Assembly (NCBI GenBank): GCA_035772405.1
Contig: JAYKKM010000262.1
Span: 248,001-312,000 of the forward strand
Direction: 5' to 3'
Length of the DNA stretch: 64,000 nucleotides
Origin: Chrysogorgia sp. JL179-B06
Taxonomy: Eukaryota > Cnidaria > Anthozoa > Scleralcyonacea > Chrysogorgiidae
The translations under genes and the position numbers were made by a program. Below are positions 20,847 through 32,651 of this stretch, one piece after another; position 1 is the first letter of the stretch, and each line of letters starts with the position of its first letter. The notes under the pieces are model-generated. The model searched no databases. It was given only the letters and a program-made list of their open reading frames with translations, and was not told the DNA's origin.

Positions 20847-22139
20847 GCTCATCAAATTTGAAACACAATGTATAAACTAATGTACCGATCAATTCGAAAC
20901 ATCACCATGACCCCCCCGGGCATACCCCGGGAATTTGACTCTAAGCTGTGTCCGGGGAGTAGGGAATTTGATGTTCGAGGCCTTTTGCAGGGTGGGGAAT
21001 TTGACGAGGGTGGGGAATTTGAACCGGAAGTATAGAATTCACGCATTTTCAGGTGTAATTACTGCTCGCGGTCAATCTCGTTCCCAGAGCCTTGGCCGGC
21101 TCGCGGTCTAACTAAAGCTTCGTTAAGGTACAATGGCGGCGGAATCACCATACAGTTGAAGGATTGTCATTGTTAGATTTTAATGGGAGAGATTCTGCTT
21201 TCGTCAAGGACTGGTTTGTCAAAAATCGAATGGAATTTCTGTACTTCCAGTTTCATAAATTGGCCATGGGGTCGGGCATTTGCTCGTTTAATTTCTTGCT
21301 ATAGTAGGGCATTTGAACACTTTTTTCGCCCAGGGGGATGGGCATTTGAACGACCAAATTTTCAAAAGTTCAAATTCCCGGGGGGGGCATGGTGATGTTT
21401 CGAATTGATCGGTACATAATAGCTTTGAGAACGGTCGTGTGACTTTTCTCTCGGTCTGGACTTCTGCTTTAATAAATTCTTGAAATGTGCACAGAATGTA
21501 TACGTTTGAAGATCAAAGCACAAACGTTGTCTTTCTGTTAATGTAAGAGTTTAATTTTTTTAAATCTATCCGCGCCTTCATTGATTTTTTCAAAATAATT
21601 GTCTTCATCTTCTGCGATGGGTACCAAGCCACAATAAAAACTACCAGGATGGACTTCTTTTGCTATTAATAGCTGCTCTATAAGTGCACAGAATAAGTGC
21701 ACCAGGTTTACGTCTTCGCGTCATTTAAAAGAAACAAGCGCTCAAAACAATTAGTTCAAAAATGGTCCGAACAAGTCATAAATACCGATTTTGTGACGTA
21801 ACAACCTTATCCACAACTTGTTACATCCTCAAATGTTGGTAAATTCAGCGGTGATATTCCGATATCATCACGAAGCAACTTGTAGGCGATGTGATTTGCG
21901 ATCTGGTGGCGTGGTTTTTAGTTCAGCTTTTGGCGTGTCGCTTTAAAACCTCATAACTTTTGAACCAGATCTGGGCCACTTCCCATTTTTTTGGGGCCAG
22001 GAAGAGGATAGAACGAGCTTAATTTCGGTATATAACAAAGGTAGGAAAAAAATTTAAAAAGCGATCGAAATTTTGCCCTCAAGTGAATGTGAGGCTACCT
22101 TCACAGTTTCTTTAAAACATCATAACTCTTGAACCAGAT
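19909..22139. repeat. Duplicated block, copy 1 (2.2 kb)
   Basis: Nearly identical to 29955-31907 over its whole length, apart from a few indels; copy 2 lacks about 240 bp between the AAGGCCCAGTTCAGA and AGCAATGCTC words. It carries no gene. Its right end is cut by the hairpin at 22139-22381, whereas copy 2 continues past that point. Confidence 0.85.
20881..21416. repeat. Harbinger-like MITE inside the duplicated block (copy 1)
   Basis: Inverted termini TGTACCGATCAATTCGAAAC...GTTTCGAATTGATCGGTACA flanked by TAA on both sides (3-bp duplication). The interior is rich in GGGAATTTGA-type words. The other copy is at 30630-31179. Confidence 0.75.
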
Positions 22140-22381
22140 CGACCATGTAATCCTGCTCTATTTGTTGGCTTGAACACGTTCACAAACGACCACAGGAGAA
22201 CCGTATGTATTTTTTCTATTTGTTGGCTTGAACACGTTCACAAACGACCACAGGCGAACCGTATGTATTTTTCCTTAAAAATATATATATAGTATAAAGT
22301 ACTCCCTTAAAAATACATACGGTTCTCTGTGGTCGTTTGTGAACGTGTTCCAGCCAACAAATAGAGCAGAATTACATGGTC
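22139..22381. repeat. Foldback MITE with an internal tandem duplication
   Basis: Arms start GACCATGTAATCCTGCTC and end with the reverse complement. The left arm contains the CTATTTGTTGGCTTGAACAC to CGTATGTATTTTT segment twice (about 22158 and 22217), the right arm once. Confidence 0.75.
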
Positions 22382-22834
22382 TAGTACACGCTCTGCAATA
22401 GTCGTCAACATTTGGTGCTTCGCGAATGAATTTTCGTCGGAGTTCTTGCAGACATTTCTTGCAAACTTTGACACATGCGTTTCTTTGTTTTGATTCCGCT
22501 CGATCATACTTCCGGCTAGTTCTGATTGGTTGGTTATTCCCGCCATCGCATGTGGGCGGAATTCAAATCGCAGTAGGCTGGTTGCAGGCGCTTTATTTTT
22601 TTTCTTCCCGATTTCTTTTTCTCTTCCCAATTTTTTTCTCCTCCCGATTTTCCCCCTATTTGTTTGCCTTTAAAATAAACACGAAAAAATAAAGCGCCTG
22701 TTTCGCAGGCTATGCCGACAAACAAACCACAAACATCCGCGAAATTTAACAAATCGTCTTATCAGCTATACATAGCTCGGAAAAAGGACTGGGCACGAGT
22801 TAACGCAGAGCAGTGTGCTGCCTCCCTGCGGGGA
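22382..22834. other. No gene; pyrimidine tract and dispersed repeat
   Basis: 22590-22660 is a long C/T tract. 22750-22834 is an inverted copy of the repeat at 3985-4085. Confidence 0.6.
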
Positions 22835-23539
22835 AATATTTTGAGATGATCAATAAACGTGGTTTATCGTCGAGCTCTTCTTGGTTTATTCTCTTCTAGT
22901 TGCTTGCTGCTCCGATCCTTTGCGCACTATATTTCAAGCTAGACACATCCCAAACGTAAGTAGAGAAAACATATCCAGCCGATAAAAGCTAAACCGTTTA
23001 AAAACATCTATAAACAACGCGAGTGGAAACTATATCGACAGACTCGTTGTCTTACTTAAAGATGTTTTTCCGCGGTTCAAATTTTATCTAGTATTTAGAA
23101 AGTATCAAAAACGTTTCTATTTTCAATTAACTCTTTGTGATTTCACATGGCCAACTTTCCTGCGGCGTAAATTATCAATAATAATAATAGAAACGTTTTT
23201 GATACTTTCTAAACACTAGATAAAATTTGAACCGCGGAAAACATCTTTAAGTAAGACTACGAGTCTGTCGATATAGTTTCCACTCGCGTTGTTTATAGAT
23301 GTTTTTAAACGGTTTAGCTTTTATTAGTCTCCCTCGCGCTAGATGGGAGAATGCGAATGATGCCAGCTAGCGGCTGCGAGAGAGACTAAGCTTTTATCGG
23401 CTGGATATGTTTTCTCTACTTACGTTTGGGATGTGTCTAGCTTGAAATATAGTGCGCAAAGGAGCAGCAAGCAACTAGAAGAGAATAAACCAAGAAGAGC
23501 TCGACGATAAACCACGTTTATTGATTATCTCAAAATATT
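22835..23539. repeat. Large palindrome, about 705 bp, arms about 285 bp
   Basis: The left arm is 22835-23121 and the right arm 23187-23539, near-perfect reverse complements separated by about 65 bp. The right arm is longer because of a 64-bp insertion (23325-23388). The arms include CAATAAACGTGGTTTATCG and CTAGTTGCTTGCTGCTCC. No coding content. Confidence 0.85.
23325..23388. mobile_element. 64-bp mini-element nested in the palindrome
   Basis: Inverted ends TAGTCTCCCTCGC...GCGAGAGAGACTA. The intact left arm of the palindrome gives the empty site, and AGCTTTTAT occurs directly on both sides (23316-23324 and 23389-23397), so a 9-bp target duplication can be read off. This length suggests a Mutator-like origin, but the element itself has no coding. 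Confidence 0.7.
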
Positions 23540-23819
23540 ATAATATTACCGTATGTCGGCGTGAAGATATCATATTGCACCATGTGTAACACGAGCCCCG
23601 TTGCGCTTCAGCGGTAATGCTATTTTTAGTCTGGAGCAGGTCAGCTTTTAGCCGCATGTGTTTAAAAAATTGAAACTGAGTTAAATAACAGCGTTTATAA
23701 CCCTTCCAACATGGAATTCAGTAAAAACCCATGCACTACCATGGAACCCATGTAATTCAGTGAACATATAATTCAGTAAAAACCTATGTACTCCCATGAA
23801 ACCGATGGAATTGACGAAT

Positions 23820-24430
23820 AACCGATGTGTTAAATTCAGTCATAGTGAGTCATATTGTTAACCGACGTAATTTCTCAAGCAAAGATCCTAGCACTAACCC
23901 TAAACTAACCCTAAACTAAACCTAACCTTCCAAGCGTGGAATTCAGTGCTAACCCGTGGAATTCAGTGCTAACCCGTGGAATTCAGTGCTAACCCGTGGA
24001 AATCAGTGCTAACCCGTCGAATTCAATGCTAACCCGTCGAATTCAGTGCTAACCCGTGGAATTCAGTGCTAACCCGTGGAATATGATATAACTTATATAA
24101 TTTATATTTATAACTTATATTTATTAAAACGCACAGAAATTATATTTATTAAAACACACAGAAAGTGTGTCATATTGTCAACACACAGATAGTGAGTCAT
24201 ATTGTTAACCGACGTAATTTCTCAAACAAAGATCCTAGCACTAACCCTAAACTAACCCTAAACCTAACCTTCCAAGCGTGGAATTCAGTGCTAACCCGTG
24301 GAATTCAGTGCTAACCCGTCGAATTAAATGCTAACCCGTGGAATATGATATAACTTATATAATTTATATTTATAACTTATATTTATTAAAAAACACACAG
24401 AAATTATATTTGTTAAAACACACAGAAAGA
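23820..24430. repeat. Satellite-like array of 20-bp units in a duplicated higher-order block
   Basis: The unit GTGGAATTCAGTGCTAACCC is repeated about eight times at 23935-24085 and about three times at 24285-24345. The surrounding sequence (CATATTGTTAACCGACG, CCTAAACTAACCCTAAAC, ACTTATATAATTTATA) is also present twice, so the block of about 340 bp was duplicated as a whole. It contains telomere-like CCCTAAA words. Confidence 0.85.
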
Positions 24431-25095
24431 AACCACCACCACCCGCCTGCCGCCCCTCCTGGTTTCGTAGCTATAAGCTTACTTTTGTAGTAGATTGCAT
24501 GTGGGATAGCAGGGCATGCGTAAAAGGATGCGGATATTGTGTTCGCGTTTTTGCGATAATGTAGACATTATACACTAACGCGCGCTTGTTCCCAATGTAT
24601 ACTGTATACATTCATAGGTTGGAGACTAGGTTGCGTAATCTCAAAATTCGAAATGAATATTTAATGAGGCGGCATCCCTTTGGTTGTCATATGGGGGGGG
24701 GGGATCACTACTTGCCATGCATAAAGCGCTTTGTAGAATGAAACCAGGTCTCTCATTTCTCGATCATAGTATTCATTTGAACAGTTAAGAATATGTCTCA
24801 ATAAACCTTTTCTTCCTAATAAATTCGTTTTCGCTAGAACTTTCTTTTTAAAAAAAATAGATGTGTAGAGCATGTGCTTTAACTTCTTGCACCTTGTACC
24901 CATACTCTCCAACGCTGTCGTGCCATTTGCATTTCGTTCCTAGTTCCCACTTAATTCACCCCCCCCCCCCTCCCCACCAAAATTCAAACTTTGTGCCGTT
25001 ATTTCTCGAACGGTGGGTGCCAGTGTAGGTAGTGTAATGTCCTAGTGACGTCATCGGTACTTGATATGTAATAAAGGGGACCAGCATGCAAAGCC
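24431..25095. other. No gene seen
   Basis: Contains a poly-G run near 24697 and a poly-C run near 24960, with no credible open frame. Confidence 0.5.
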
Positions 25096-25300
25096 AAAGA
25101 CCTTTTCAAGGTTTTTTCCGCCATCTTGCAGGGGGTGCAAAACATTGGGGCGAGCGGGCGGCCACACATGGCGTCCTATGTTTTCCCTTGTCACCAAACT
25201 GTTATTCGCTTCGAAAATTTCGGCTATATTCTACCGGGAATAGTTAGATTTTTATGTTTTGCTTGATCGCTTGTCTGTTGGTCAGCTCGTGACTATTAAA
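25096..25300 (-). repeat. Inverted copy of a Gypsy leader/LTR segment
   Basis: The reverse complement of 25733-25934 with about 90 percent identity by eye (shared words AGACCTTTTCAAGG, GCCATCTTGCAGGGGGTGCA, CGAAAATTTCGGCTATATTC). About 430 bp of unique sequence separates the arms. Confidence 0.7.
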
Positions 25301-25732
25301 CAACCTGAGAAAAAACTAGAATTGATTACGATTTCCTCGGCTGGACAGCCTACCGATGTTCTTGCTATTCATGACTTTAAAGCAGTGTCGGAAAAAGACT
25401 GAACTTGTGACCAAAGCGTTTTCACTAACGTAGCGTATGAACTCGGAGTGCTAAAGAAGTTTACACAAGAGCAAATCTTCAAAACAACAGTGGACAGCTA
25501 ACAGCAAGTGACAAGAACTACATACCAACATGTTATTCTAGAAAGCTGAAGTTTTTCTTTTGCGTAAACATCTTCGGCACTGCGACTCTATATGCAACAA
25601 ACTCTTTGTTATGGACACAAATTCAGCCTTTCTCCAACTCTATTTAAGTCACGAATTACAATGAATAAACAACATCACTGTCCAGTCGAAGAACTCGTCA
25701 TGTCTAGTTTTTCACATGTTCTTTAGTAGCCA
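25301..25732. other. Spacer between the inverted arms; probable LTR part
   Basis: No credible gene. Contains AATAAA at about 25663 and a GTCGAAGAACTCGTCATGTC word near the right end, reminiscent of an LTR end, but I cannot fix its limits. Confidence 0.35.
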
Positions 25733-25934
25733 CGCGCTGACCAAATAACACCAACAGACAAGCGATCAAGCAAAACATAAAAATTTAACGAGTCTCGGCA
25801 GAATATAGCCGAAATTTTCGAAGCGAATAACCGTTTGGTGACACGGGAAAACATGAGACGCCATGTGTGGCCGCGCGCTCGCCCCAATGTTTTTGCACCC
25901 CCTGCAAGATGGCGGAAAAAACCTTGAAAAGGTC
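25733..25934 (+). repeat. Gypsy leader/LTR segment next to gag
   Basis: Directly precedes the TTGGCGACGAGGATA word (about 25936), a common sequence after the 5' LTR of invertebrate Ty3/Gypsy elements, and pairs with the inverted copy at 25096-25300. Confidence 0.5.
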
Positions 25935-25936
25935 TA

Positions 25937-27661
25937 TTGGCGACGAGGATAAATAAACAACCGCAAGTATAATCGACAACGACGAGATTATATTCCAAAA
26001 CGGTGATGGCCGAGAATAGTCTACCGTATTTCCCACCATTCGACTGCGACAAGGATCCATCTACACTAGGCGAACGATGGAAGAAATGGAAAAACCGTTT
26101 CATGAATTTCCTCACGGCAATCGATGTAAAAGACGAGACGAGGAGGCGCGCTCTTCTGCTACACTACATCGGAAGCCAGCGACATCTTTGACACGGTCCC
26201 CGACACGGGAGAAAATAAAGACTTTAAAGTGTCACTCGAAAAGCTCGACGAATACTTCACACCTAAACAAAACACGGCTTTCTCCACCTACCTTTTTAGA
26301 CAAAGCCACCAAGAACACCAGGAAACGCTCGACCAATTCTGCACAAGACCGCCAAAAAGCAAAATACTGTAACTTCGCCGACCAGTCCGAAAGCGAAATT
26401 AAGCAACAAATCGTACAAGGATGCAAGTCATGGAAACTTCGCCGCCGCGCCTTACGTCAACCGTCGCTCACACTACAACAACTTCTTGCTGAAGGCAAAT
26501 GTATGGAAATATCAGAGTTACACGCCTCAACAATGGAAAAAGAACAAGATTCCCACGGACACACCACTGACGCAGCGCTACTTGTCAACCAAGTTAAACC
26601 GCGCCAAGAACCGACGAGACACAATACGCACGCGAACAGTGGAAAATGTTCCAACTGTGGTGGCGATTTCCCACACCGAAACGAGACGAGATTCCTGTCC
26701 AACGAGAGGGAAAACTTGTCGAAACTGTGGAAAAAACAATCATTTCGCTCGTTGTTGTCGATCACCTCAAAAACCACAAAGAGCACAACATCAAATACGA
26801 CCGCGAGATCCAAAACAACACACAGCAGTCAATCAGATCCAAAGAAACAGCGAAGACACCGCGTGGGAACGGCAACAGTCACCCACCGCAGATTCAACGC
26901 CTAGTTCATCAGAAGACGAATACGTATATTCTCTAACAAACATAAACAATATTTCGTGTCCAAAAGAACTCGCAGCGAAAGTAACTTTGAACAACTCGGC
27001 AGAAATAACAATGATGATTGACACCGGAACCTTCGTAAACACCTTGGATGAACAAACATTTGCAAAAGTCCTAAAGACCAGCCAAAACACGCAACTACTG
27101 AAGTCGAACGAACGAATCATCGCCTATGGCTCAACAAACCCAATTCCGCTGTTGGGGAAAATAACAACTGAAGTGAACACGAAAGATAGGATCACCGACG
27201 TCGCGACGTTTCATGTCATAAAAGGGAAACACATTCCCCTGATGTCATTTCAAACCGCTTCGGAGCTCGGGCTTGTCCAAATAAACACCGAACACATGCA
27301 GCGAATGCAATTCTCACGGAAGACAGCCAACTGACGCCGCATCAGCGAGAGCTCTTAAAGAAACACGACAAAACGTTTCATGGCCTTGGTAAGCTGACCG
27401 ATTTCCAAGCAACTCTACACATCGACAAATCTGTTAAACCGGTCACACAAAAACCAAGAAGAATTCCTTTCCACCTTCGGAAGAAAACCGAGGCAGAACT
27501 CGAGCGCTTGGAAAAGCTGGGCATCATCGAGAACGCAGAGGGTCCAACACCGTGGGTCTCGCAGCTGGTGGTCAAAAACAAACCAAAGAATCCTGACCAA
27601 GTTCGAATCTGCGTCGACATGAGAGACGCAAATAGAGCCATCACACGTGAAAAACACCCAA
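25937..27661 (+). pseudogene. Ty3/Gypsy element: gag, protease and start of reverse transcriptase, broken
   Basis: Order: gag start at 26006 (MAENSLPYFPPFDCD, RWKKWKNRF); a zinc knuckle near 26715 (CRNCGKNNHFARCC, preceded by a second Cys-rich motif); an aspartic protease near 27010 (MMIDTGTFVNTL, the D-T-G being the active site); then the N-terminal reverse-transcriptase region (HLRKKTEAELERLEKLGII, VRICVDMRDANRAI). The frame changes at about 26178, again within gag, and near 27310, and everything after the first polymerase motif is lost at 27661. The copy is dead. Confidence 0.85.
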
Positions 27662-28599
27662 ATTCCTTTTTTCATGGCATTAATTTCAATAAACTAGGTC
27701 ATGAAAGTTAGAACACGATGATCGTGCAGAAAGTTTTAAATCTTTTTGTGTTTTTAAACTGAAGTACATAAAGTAAGTATGAAATCAAAAATAAGAGTAA
27801 TGTAATTGATGAAGAAATACAATGACAAAACAAGATTTGACGATATAATATACAATTATACCGCGAGTAATACTAATGTGGTAATATAAACGATTGCCGA
27901 GCAATCAATGTATCCTATGTATTAATGAATCCTATGTATTAATGAATCCTATGTATTAATGTATCCTATGTACCATTTTTGGTGTAATGAAGGATTAAAG
28001 ATCATAGATTATGTAATCTATTGAAGTTCACGTTTGAAAAACAGATAAATAATTCATCCGATACTTGTATTACCTCCGTGTTTCATAAAAAAACCTATAC
28101 TGGACTTTTGTTTAGCTTCGCTCCGTTTAATTACAAAACAGGTTTAATCCGCACTCACAGTTTACAATTAAAATTTTGGAGTAAAAAATAACTCCACTCC
28201 ACTTTTGGAGTCAAATTGACACCTTGAAATTAAATTGCTTTATTCATCAACAGAGATACTTGGTTATCTCTCCTTGATTGTTGTGTTTCCCAATTCAATT
28301 TAGCTATGACTGCTTCAGATGGTGTCTCATTGCTACTGTATCACCTGTTAAGATTTATTCCGTAGTGATTTAGAGCAATTATCCCACACTGGGGCACAGT
28401 AATCAGAGCATCATAGGTTATTTTTAAGGTGTTTCCGTGAATCAAATTTTTGGATCTTCGAATAACTCGCTACTTATTTACTCACTTACGTCATAACAAA
28501 AACCTTCCAGGGACCAAATTTCCTTTTTTTTTTTTTTTCAGTAGCTCTTTCACTTTGTTGGTGAAGACTATTAAATTAAAAAATGAATCAATTATCAAT
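27662..28599. other. No gene; includes a 17-bp tandem repeat
   Basis: 27905-27976 has four units of TATGTATTAATGAATCC type. The remainder is AT-rich with no open frames of note. Confidence 0.6.
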
Positions 28600-28601
28600 T
28601 A

Positions 28602-28762
28602 AGGCCTTGTGCACATGACGGTGTCGTTTTCGGAGCGTTTTCGTATTGTTTCAAGTGATGAGCTGTTTTTCTCGATTCCCTTGAGTGTAATCGAGAACAA
28701 TCAGCTCGTTACTTGAAACAATACGAAAACGCTCCGAAAACGACACCGTGTGCACAAGGCCT
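28602..28762. repeat. Foldback MITE, about 160 bp, TAA-flanked
   Basis: Arms begin AGGCCTTGTGCACA and GTGTCGTTTTCGGAGCG and end with the reverse complement. TAA occurs at both edges, again suggesting a 3-bp target duplication. Confidence 0.7.
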
Positions 28763-28794
28763 AACTTCTTTCATATGTATAGATGGGATCGTAT

Positions 28795-28835
28795 CATTGA
28801 TTGATAGATAGATAGATAGAATAGATAGATAGACT
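28795..28835. repeat. (GATA)n microsatellite
   Basis: About nine GATA units with one break. Confidence 0.9.
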
Positions 28836-29326
28836 CTGTTGCCATTCTTGTACTTACCAACTGATTCGGTCAACTGAAAAAGATAAAATAAAGTAGGTTA
28901 ATCACAAGAAGGAAGACTTTGATGAGCATTATACGAATGAATAGCGACCAAAGCAAAGCAAAAAAGGTGAGGCGACCATGCGACGGGTGATTGCGACGGG
29001 TGGATGTCACAGGTGGATGGACGCTGACGCGTTATGATTAAAAACACCGCCGAAATAAGGTACGCTAATTTTCGGTTGACGTCCGTGTTGTCAAAAACGT
29101 CGCTTGCCTCCCTATTACGCGATGAAACGACAATGCCGTGAGTTATACCTGAGCAAGTGCGAGCGGTGGTGATGAGGATACTGCAGCAGGAGACGCGAGG
29201 GGTGATGAGACGCCAGCGAGATCCTGTTAATAGGTTAGATTATTTATGTAGATTATTCATAACACAAGTATATATATAGGGCATGTAAAAGCAATCCTTT
29301 ATAATTAAACTTGTAGATGTTTAACA
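28836..29326. other. No gene; probable LTR/leader of the Gypsy remnant that follows
   Basis: Ends at the word TGGTGGCAGCGGTGGGATA (29327 on), typical of the boundary between LTR and primer-binding region in some Gypsy elements. The 5' limit is not visible. Confidence 0.4.
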
Positions 29327-29802
29327 TGGTGGCAGCGGTGGGATAGATTGGAAAGATGGCTTCGATAAATTTACCACAGGAGATGAAAAGCACGATATGG
29401 AAGTCTATGTTGAGGACTTGACTGATTATTGTACATTAAACAATTGGAGAAGTTGTAGAAATAGCCAAGGCACATGAATCGACAACACTCACAAACAAAA
29501 TCATGAAAACCGCGAGAGGGACGCAGGAACAAGAGCAAGTAAATTACAGCAACAAACCCGGAAATATCCGACAAAGACCAACTGATCGGGTCAGTGAACA
29601 AGTGACAGAACCCTGTTCTTGGTGCGACGGCCGACATCGACAACCGAGACAACAATATTGCCCTGCATACAAGAAACGGTGCAATAAATGTGGCAATATC
29701 GGACATTTTGCGAGAGCCTGTAGAAATAGCCGTCCATATAGAGAAAAACAACAGCAATCGCATCAAGTACAGACTCAGGAGAAGAAGATCTATTTGCAAT
29801 AA
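29327..29802 (+). pseudogene. Ty3/Gypsy gag remnant with zinc knuckle
   Basis: A 99-codon frame (29503-29802) carries CNKCGNIGHFARAC, a CCHC nucleocapsid knuckle, preceded by CSWCDGRHRQPRQQYC. The start (MASINL-like, about 29356) is separated from it by stops. No protease or polymerase follows. Confidence 0.7.
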
Positions 29803-29954
29803 ATTAAAAAACAAAGGCGACCGAAGATAGAGTTGAAAAGATTGTGCGAAGATGGAACTAACTATTGCACCAGTGACACCTACAGAGTGGCTATCGAACA
29901 TGTCACTGGGTCATTTCTGTGTTTGTATTTGTTGCTTTTTGTATAAGATCTAAC

Positions 29955-31907
29955 AATAACAAATAAATAATAATAATGATAACAGTGTCGTTCGAAATTT
30001 TAACGATGAATGTATAAAATGTCATGTCGAAGTTTGATAAGGCCTTCAACATGACAGTGACCCGCCGCATATTACACTGATATATAACTAATAAAGACAA
30101 ATTTCAACTTTATACCGTCAAAATTGACTTAAACGTAGAAACAATCTTAAGATTAAACACTTTGTCGCCTTTTTAATATAGTTTCAACTTACATTTTTCT
30201 AGCGTATAAAGTATTTGATAGTTAACCTTTTTGAAGATAATTGCTCAGCTTATAGGGGGCCGATTACACGAGGCAAGTTGGCCCGGCTAATGCCGGACTA
30301 ACTCGGAGAGCGGGATGAGTTTGATTTGACGACGATGATTTCAACCCAAAATTCGCAATAACCTAGCAAATATTACTTCACTTGGGCAAAGTTACGTTAG
30401 TTTTACTGCAGTTTTACGCTGTTATTTATGCTGAGGAAATTTTTTGTAAGTATCGTTAATAAAAACGATTGTTATTGTTTTGACTAAGGCCCAGTTCAGA
30501 AGCAATGCTCAAAAAGCCTCAAAAACATTACAAATGAACTGTAAAATGTATAACTAACTGACTGAAAAGTATGTTGCTTAAAGTTACTCGTCGTTGCTCA
30601 TCAAATTTGAAACACAATGTATAAACTAATGTACCGATCAATTCGATACATCACCATGACCCCCCCCCGGGCATACCCCGGGAATTTGACTCTAAGCTGT
30701 GTCCGGGGAGTAGGGAATTTGATGTTCGAGGCCTTTTGCAGGGTGGGGAATTTGACGAGGGTGGGGAATTTGAACCGGAAGTATAGAATTCACGCATTTT
30801 CAGGTGTAATTACTGCTCGCGGTCAATCTCGTTCCCAGAGCCTTGGCCGGCTCGCGGTCTAACTAAAGCTTCGTTAAGGTACAATGGCGGCGGAATCACC
30901 ATACAGTTGAAGGATTGTCATTGTTAGATTTTAATGGGAGAGATTCTGCTTTCGTCAAGGACTGGTTTGTCAAAAATCGAATGGAATTTCTGTACTTCCA
31001 GTTTCATAAATTGGCCATGGGGTCGGGCATTTGCTCGTTTAATTTCTTGCTATAGTAGGGCATTTGAACACTTTTTTCGCCCAGGGGGATGGGCATTTGA
31101 ACGACCAAATTTTCAAAAGTTCAAATTCCCGGGGTCTGCCCGGGGGGGGGCATGGTGATGTTTCGAATTGATCGGTACATAATAGCTTTGAGAACGGTCG
31201 TGTGACTTTTCTCTCGGTCTGGACTTCTGCTTTAATAAATTCTTGAAATGTGCACAGAATGTATACGTTTGAAGATCAAAGCACAAACATTGTCTTTCTG
31301 TTAATGTAAGAGTTTAATTTTTTTAAATCTATCCGCGCCTTCGTTGATTTTTTCAAAATAATTGTCTTCATCTTCTGCGATGGGTACCAAGCCACAATAA
31401 AAACTACCAGGATGGACTTCTTTTGCTATTAATAGCTGCTCTATAAGTGCACAGAATAAGTGCACCAGGTTTACGTCTTCGCGTCATTTAAAAGAAACAA
31501 GCGCTCAAAACAATTAGTTCAAAAATGGTCCGAACAAGTCATAAATACCGATTTTGTGACGTAACAACCTTATCCACAACTTGTTACATCCTCAAATGTT
31601 GGTAAATTCAGCGGTGATATTCCGATATCATCACGAAGCAACTTGTAGGCGATGTGATTTGCGATCTGGTGGCGTGGTTTTTAGTTCAGCTTTTGGCGTG
31701 TCGCTTTAAAACCTCATAACTTTTGAACCAGATCTGAGCCACTTCCCATTTTTTTGGGGCCAGGAAGAGGATAGAACGAGCTTAATTTCGGTATATAACA
31801 AAGGTAGGAAAAAAATTTAAAAAGCGATCGAAATTTTGCCCTCAAGTGAATGTGAGGCTACCTTCACAGTTTCTTTAAAACATCATAACTCTTTAACCAG
31901 ATCTGGG
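29955..31907. repeat. Duplicated block, copy 2
   Basis: Second copy of the 19909-22139 block; see there. It continues with matching flavour past 31907 (AAAACATCATAACTC), where copy 1 is interrupted. Confidence 0.85.
30630..31179. repeat. Harbinger-like MITE inside the duplicated block (copy 2)
   Basis: Same termini and TAA flanks as 20881-21416; differs by a short insertion near the right end. Confidence 0.75.
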
Positions 31908-32457
31908 CCACCTCCAGTTTTCCTTGGGCCAGCAAGAAGATAAAAAGAGCTTCATTTCGATATATAACAAAGTTAGGGAAAAAGTTAAAGAAGCCATCGA
32001 AATCTTTCCCCCAAGGCCAAGGACCATTATAATATTTCAGACGTTCTATTTTTAGCGGGCGGAAATGAACAGTCCCTACCTTAGAACTTCGTCCAATTTA
32101 TCCTTCACAAAAAGCAACCCAGGACTGAAGATTAAAAATCGAAGACTTTCCATAACCAGTGGGAAGAACACAAATCACATCCTTCATTAAATAAGTACGT
32201 TCGAGGCAGATAATATACTATTTAATCGAAATTTTCCTTCACCATATAAAATCTATAAAACAACGCAATAGGCGCATTCGATTCGACCCTCCCTTCCCAA
32301 GGTAATATTATTGGAATACACGTGGCACCCAGAATCTGGGTGCCACGTGACCAGCCGCAGCCAGGGTCTCTTCGCAGCGACGTGGGGGGCGGGCGGCGAG
32401 CGGAGATGATAACCCTGGGTACGAGGTTTTGTTCAACACTGATGCATTGTGAGCAAA
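31908..32457. other. No gene; short perfect hairpin at 32320-32350
   Basis: The only notable structure is a 15+1+15 bp perfect palindrome (CACGTGGCACCCAGA and reverse complement). Sequence upstream of the exon at 32458 presumably includes its promoter or 5' UTR; no TATA box is evident. Confidence 0.5.
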
Positions 32458-32583
32458 ATGGATAAACAAATGAAAGTTTGGTATGTCGACCGTAGGAGCG
32501 GGCTACATGTAATAAAACTAGCCCCTCAATTCTCATTGGGGGTATCTTTCAGCGAAGCAAAGTTTAGTGCATCACACGCGAAG
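32458..32583 (+). CDS. Unrecognised host gene, exon 1
   Basis: The ATG at 32458 (MDKQMKVWYVDRRSGLHV) opens a 42-codon exon ending at AAG followed by GTATTT. It ends in phase 0, and the exon at 37609 begins in phase 0, so the two join cleanly across a 5-kb intron full of transposons. Upstream in-frame codons (MSK-type start at 32449) are possible. No domain recognised. Confidence 0.5.
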
Positions 32584-32651
32584 GTATTTATATATATATA
32601 TATGATCCCGAATGATGTTGCATGGTTTTTAATATGACCGAGTTTATGACA

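Noticed and set aside
29371..29901. 176-codon minus-strand frame opposite the Gypsy gag
   Set aside because: It is the shadow of the gag strand with the CCHC knuckle; its own translation is hydrophobic and without motif.
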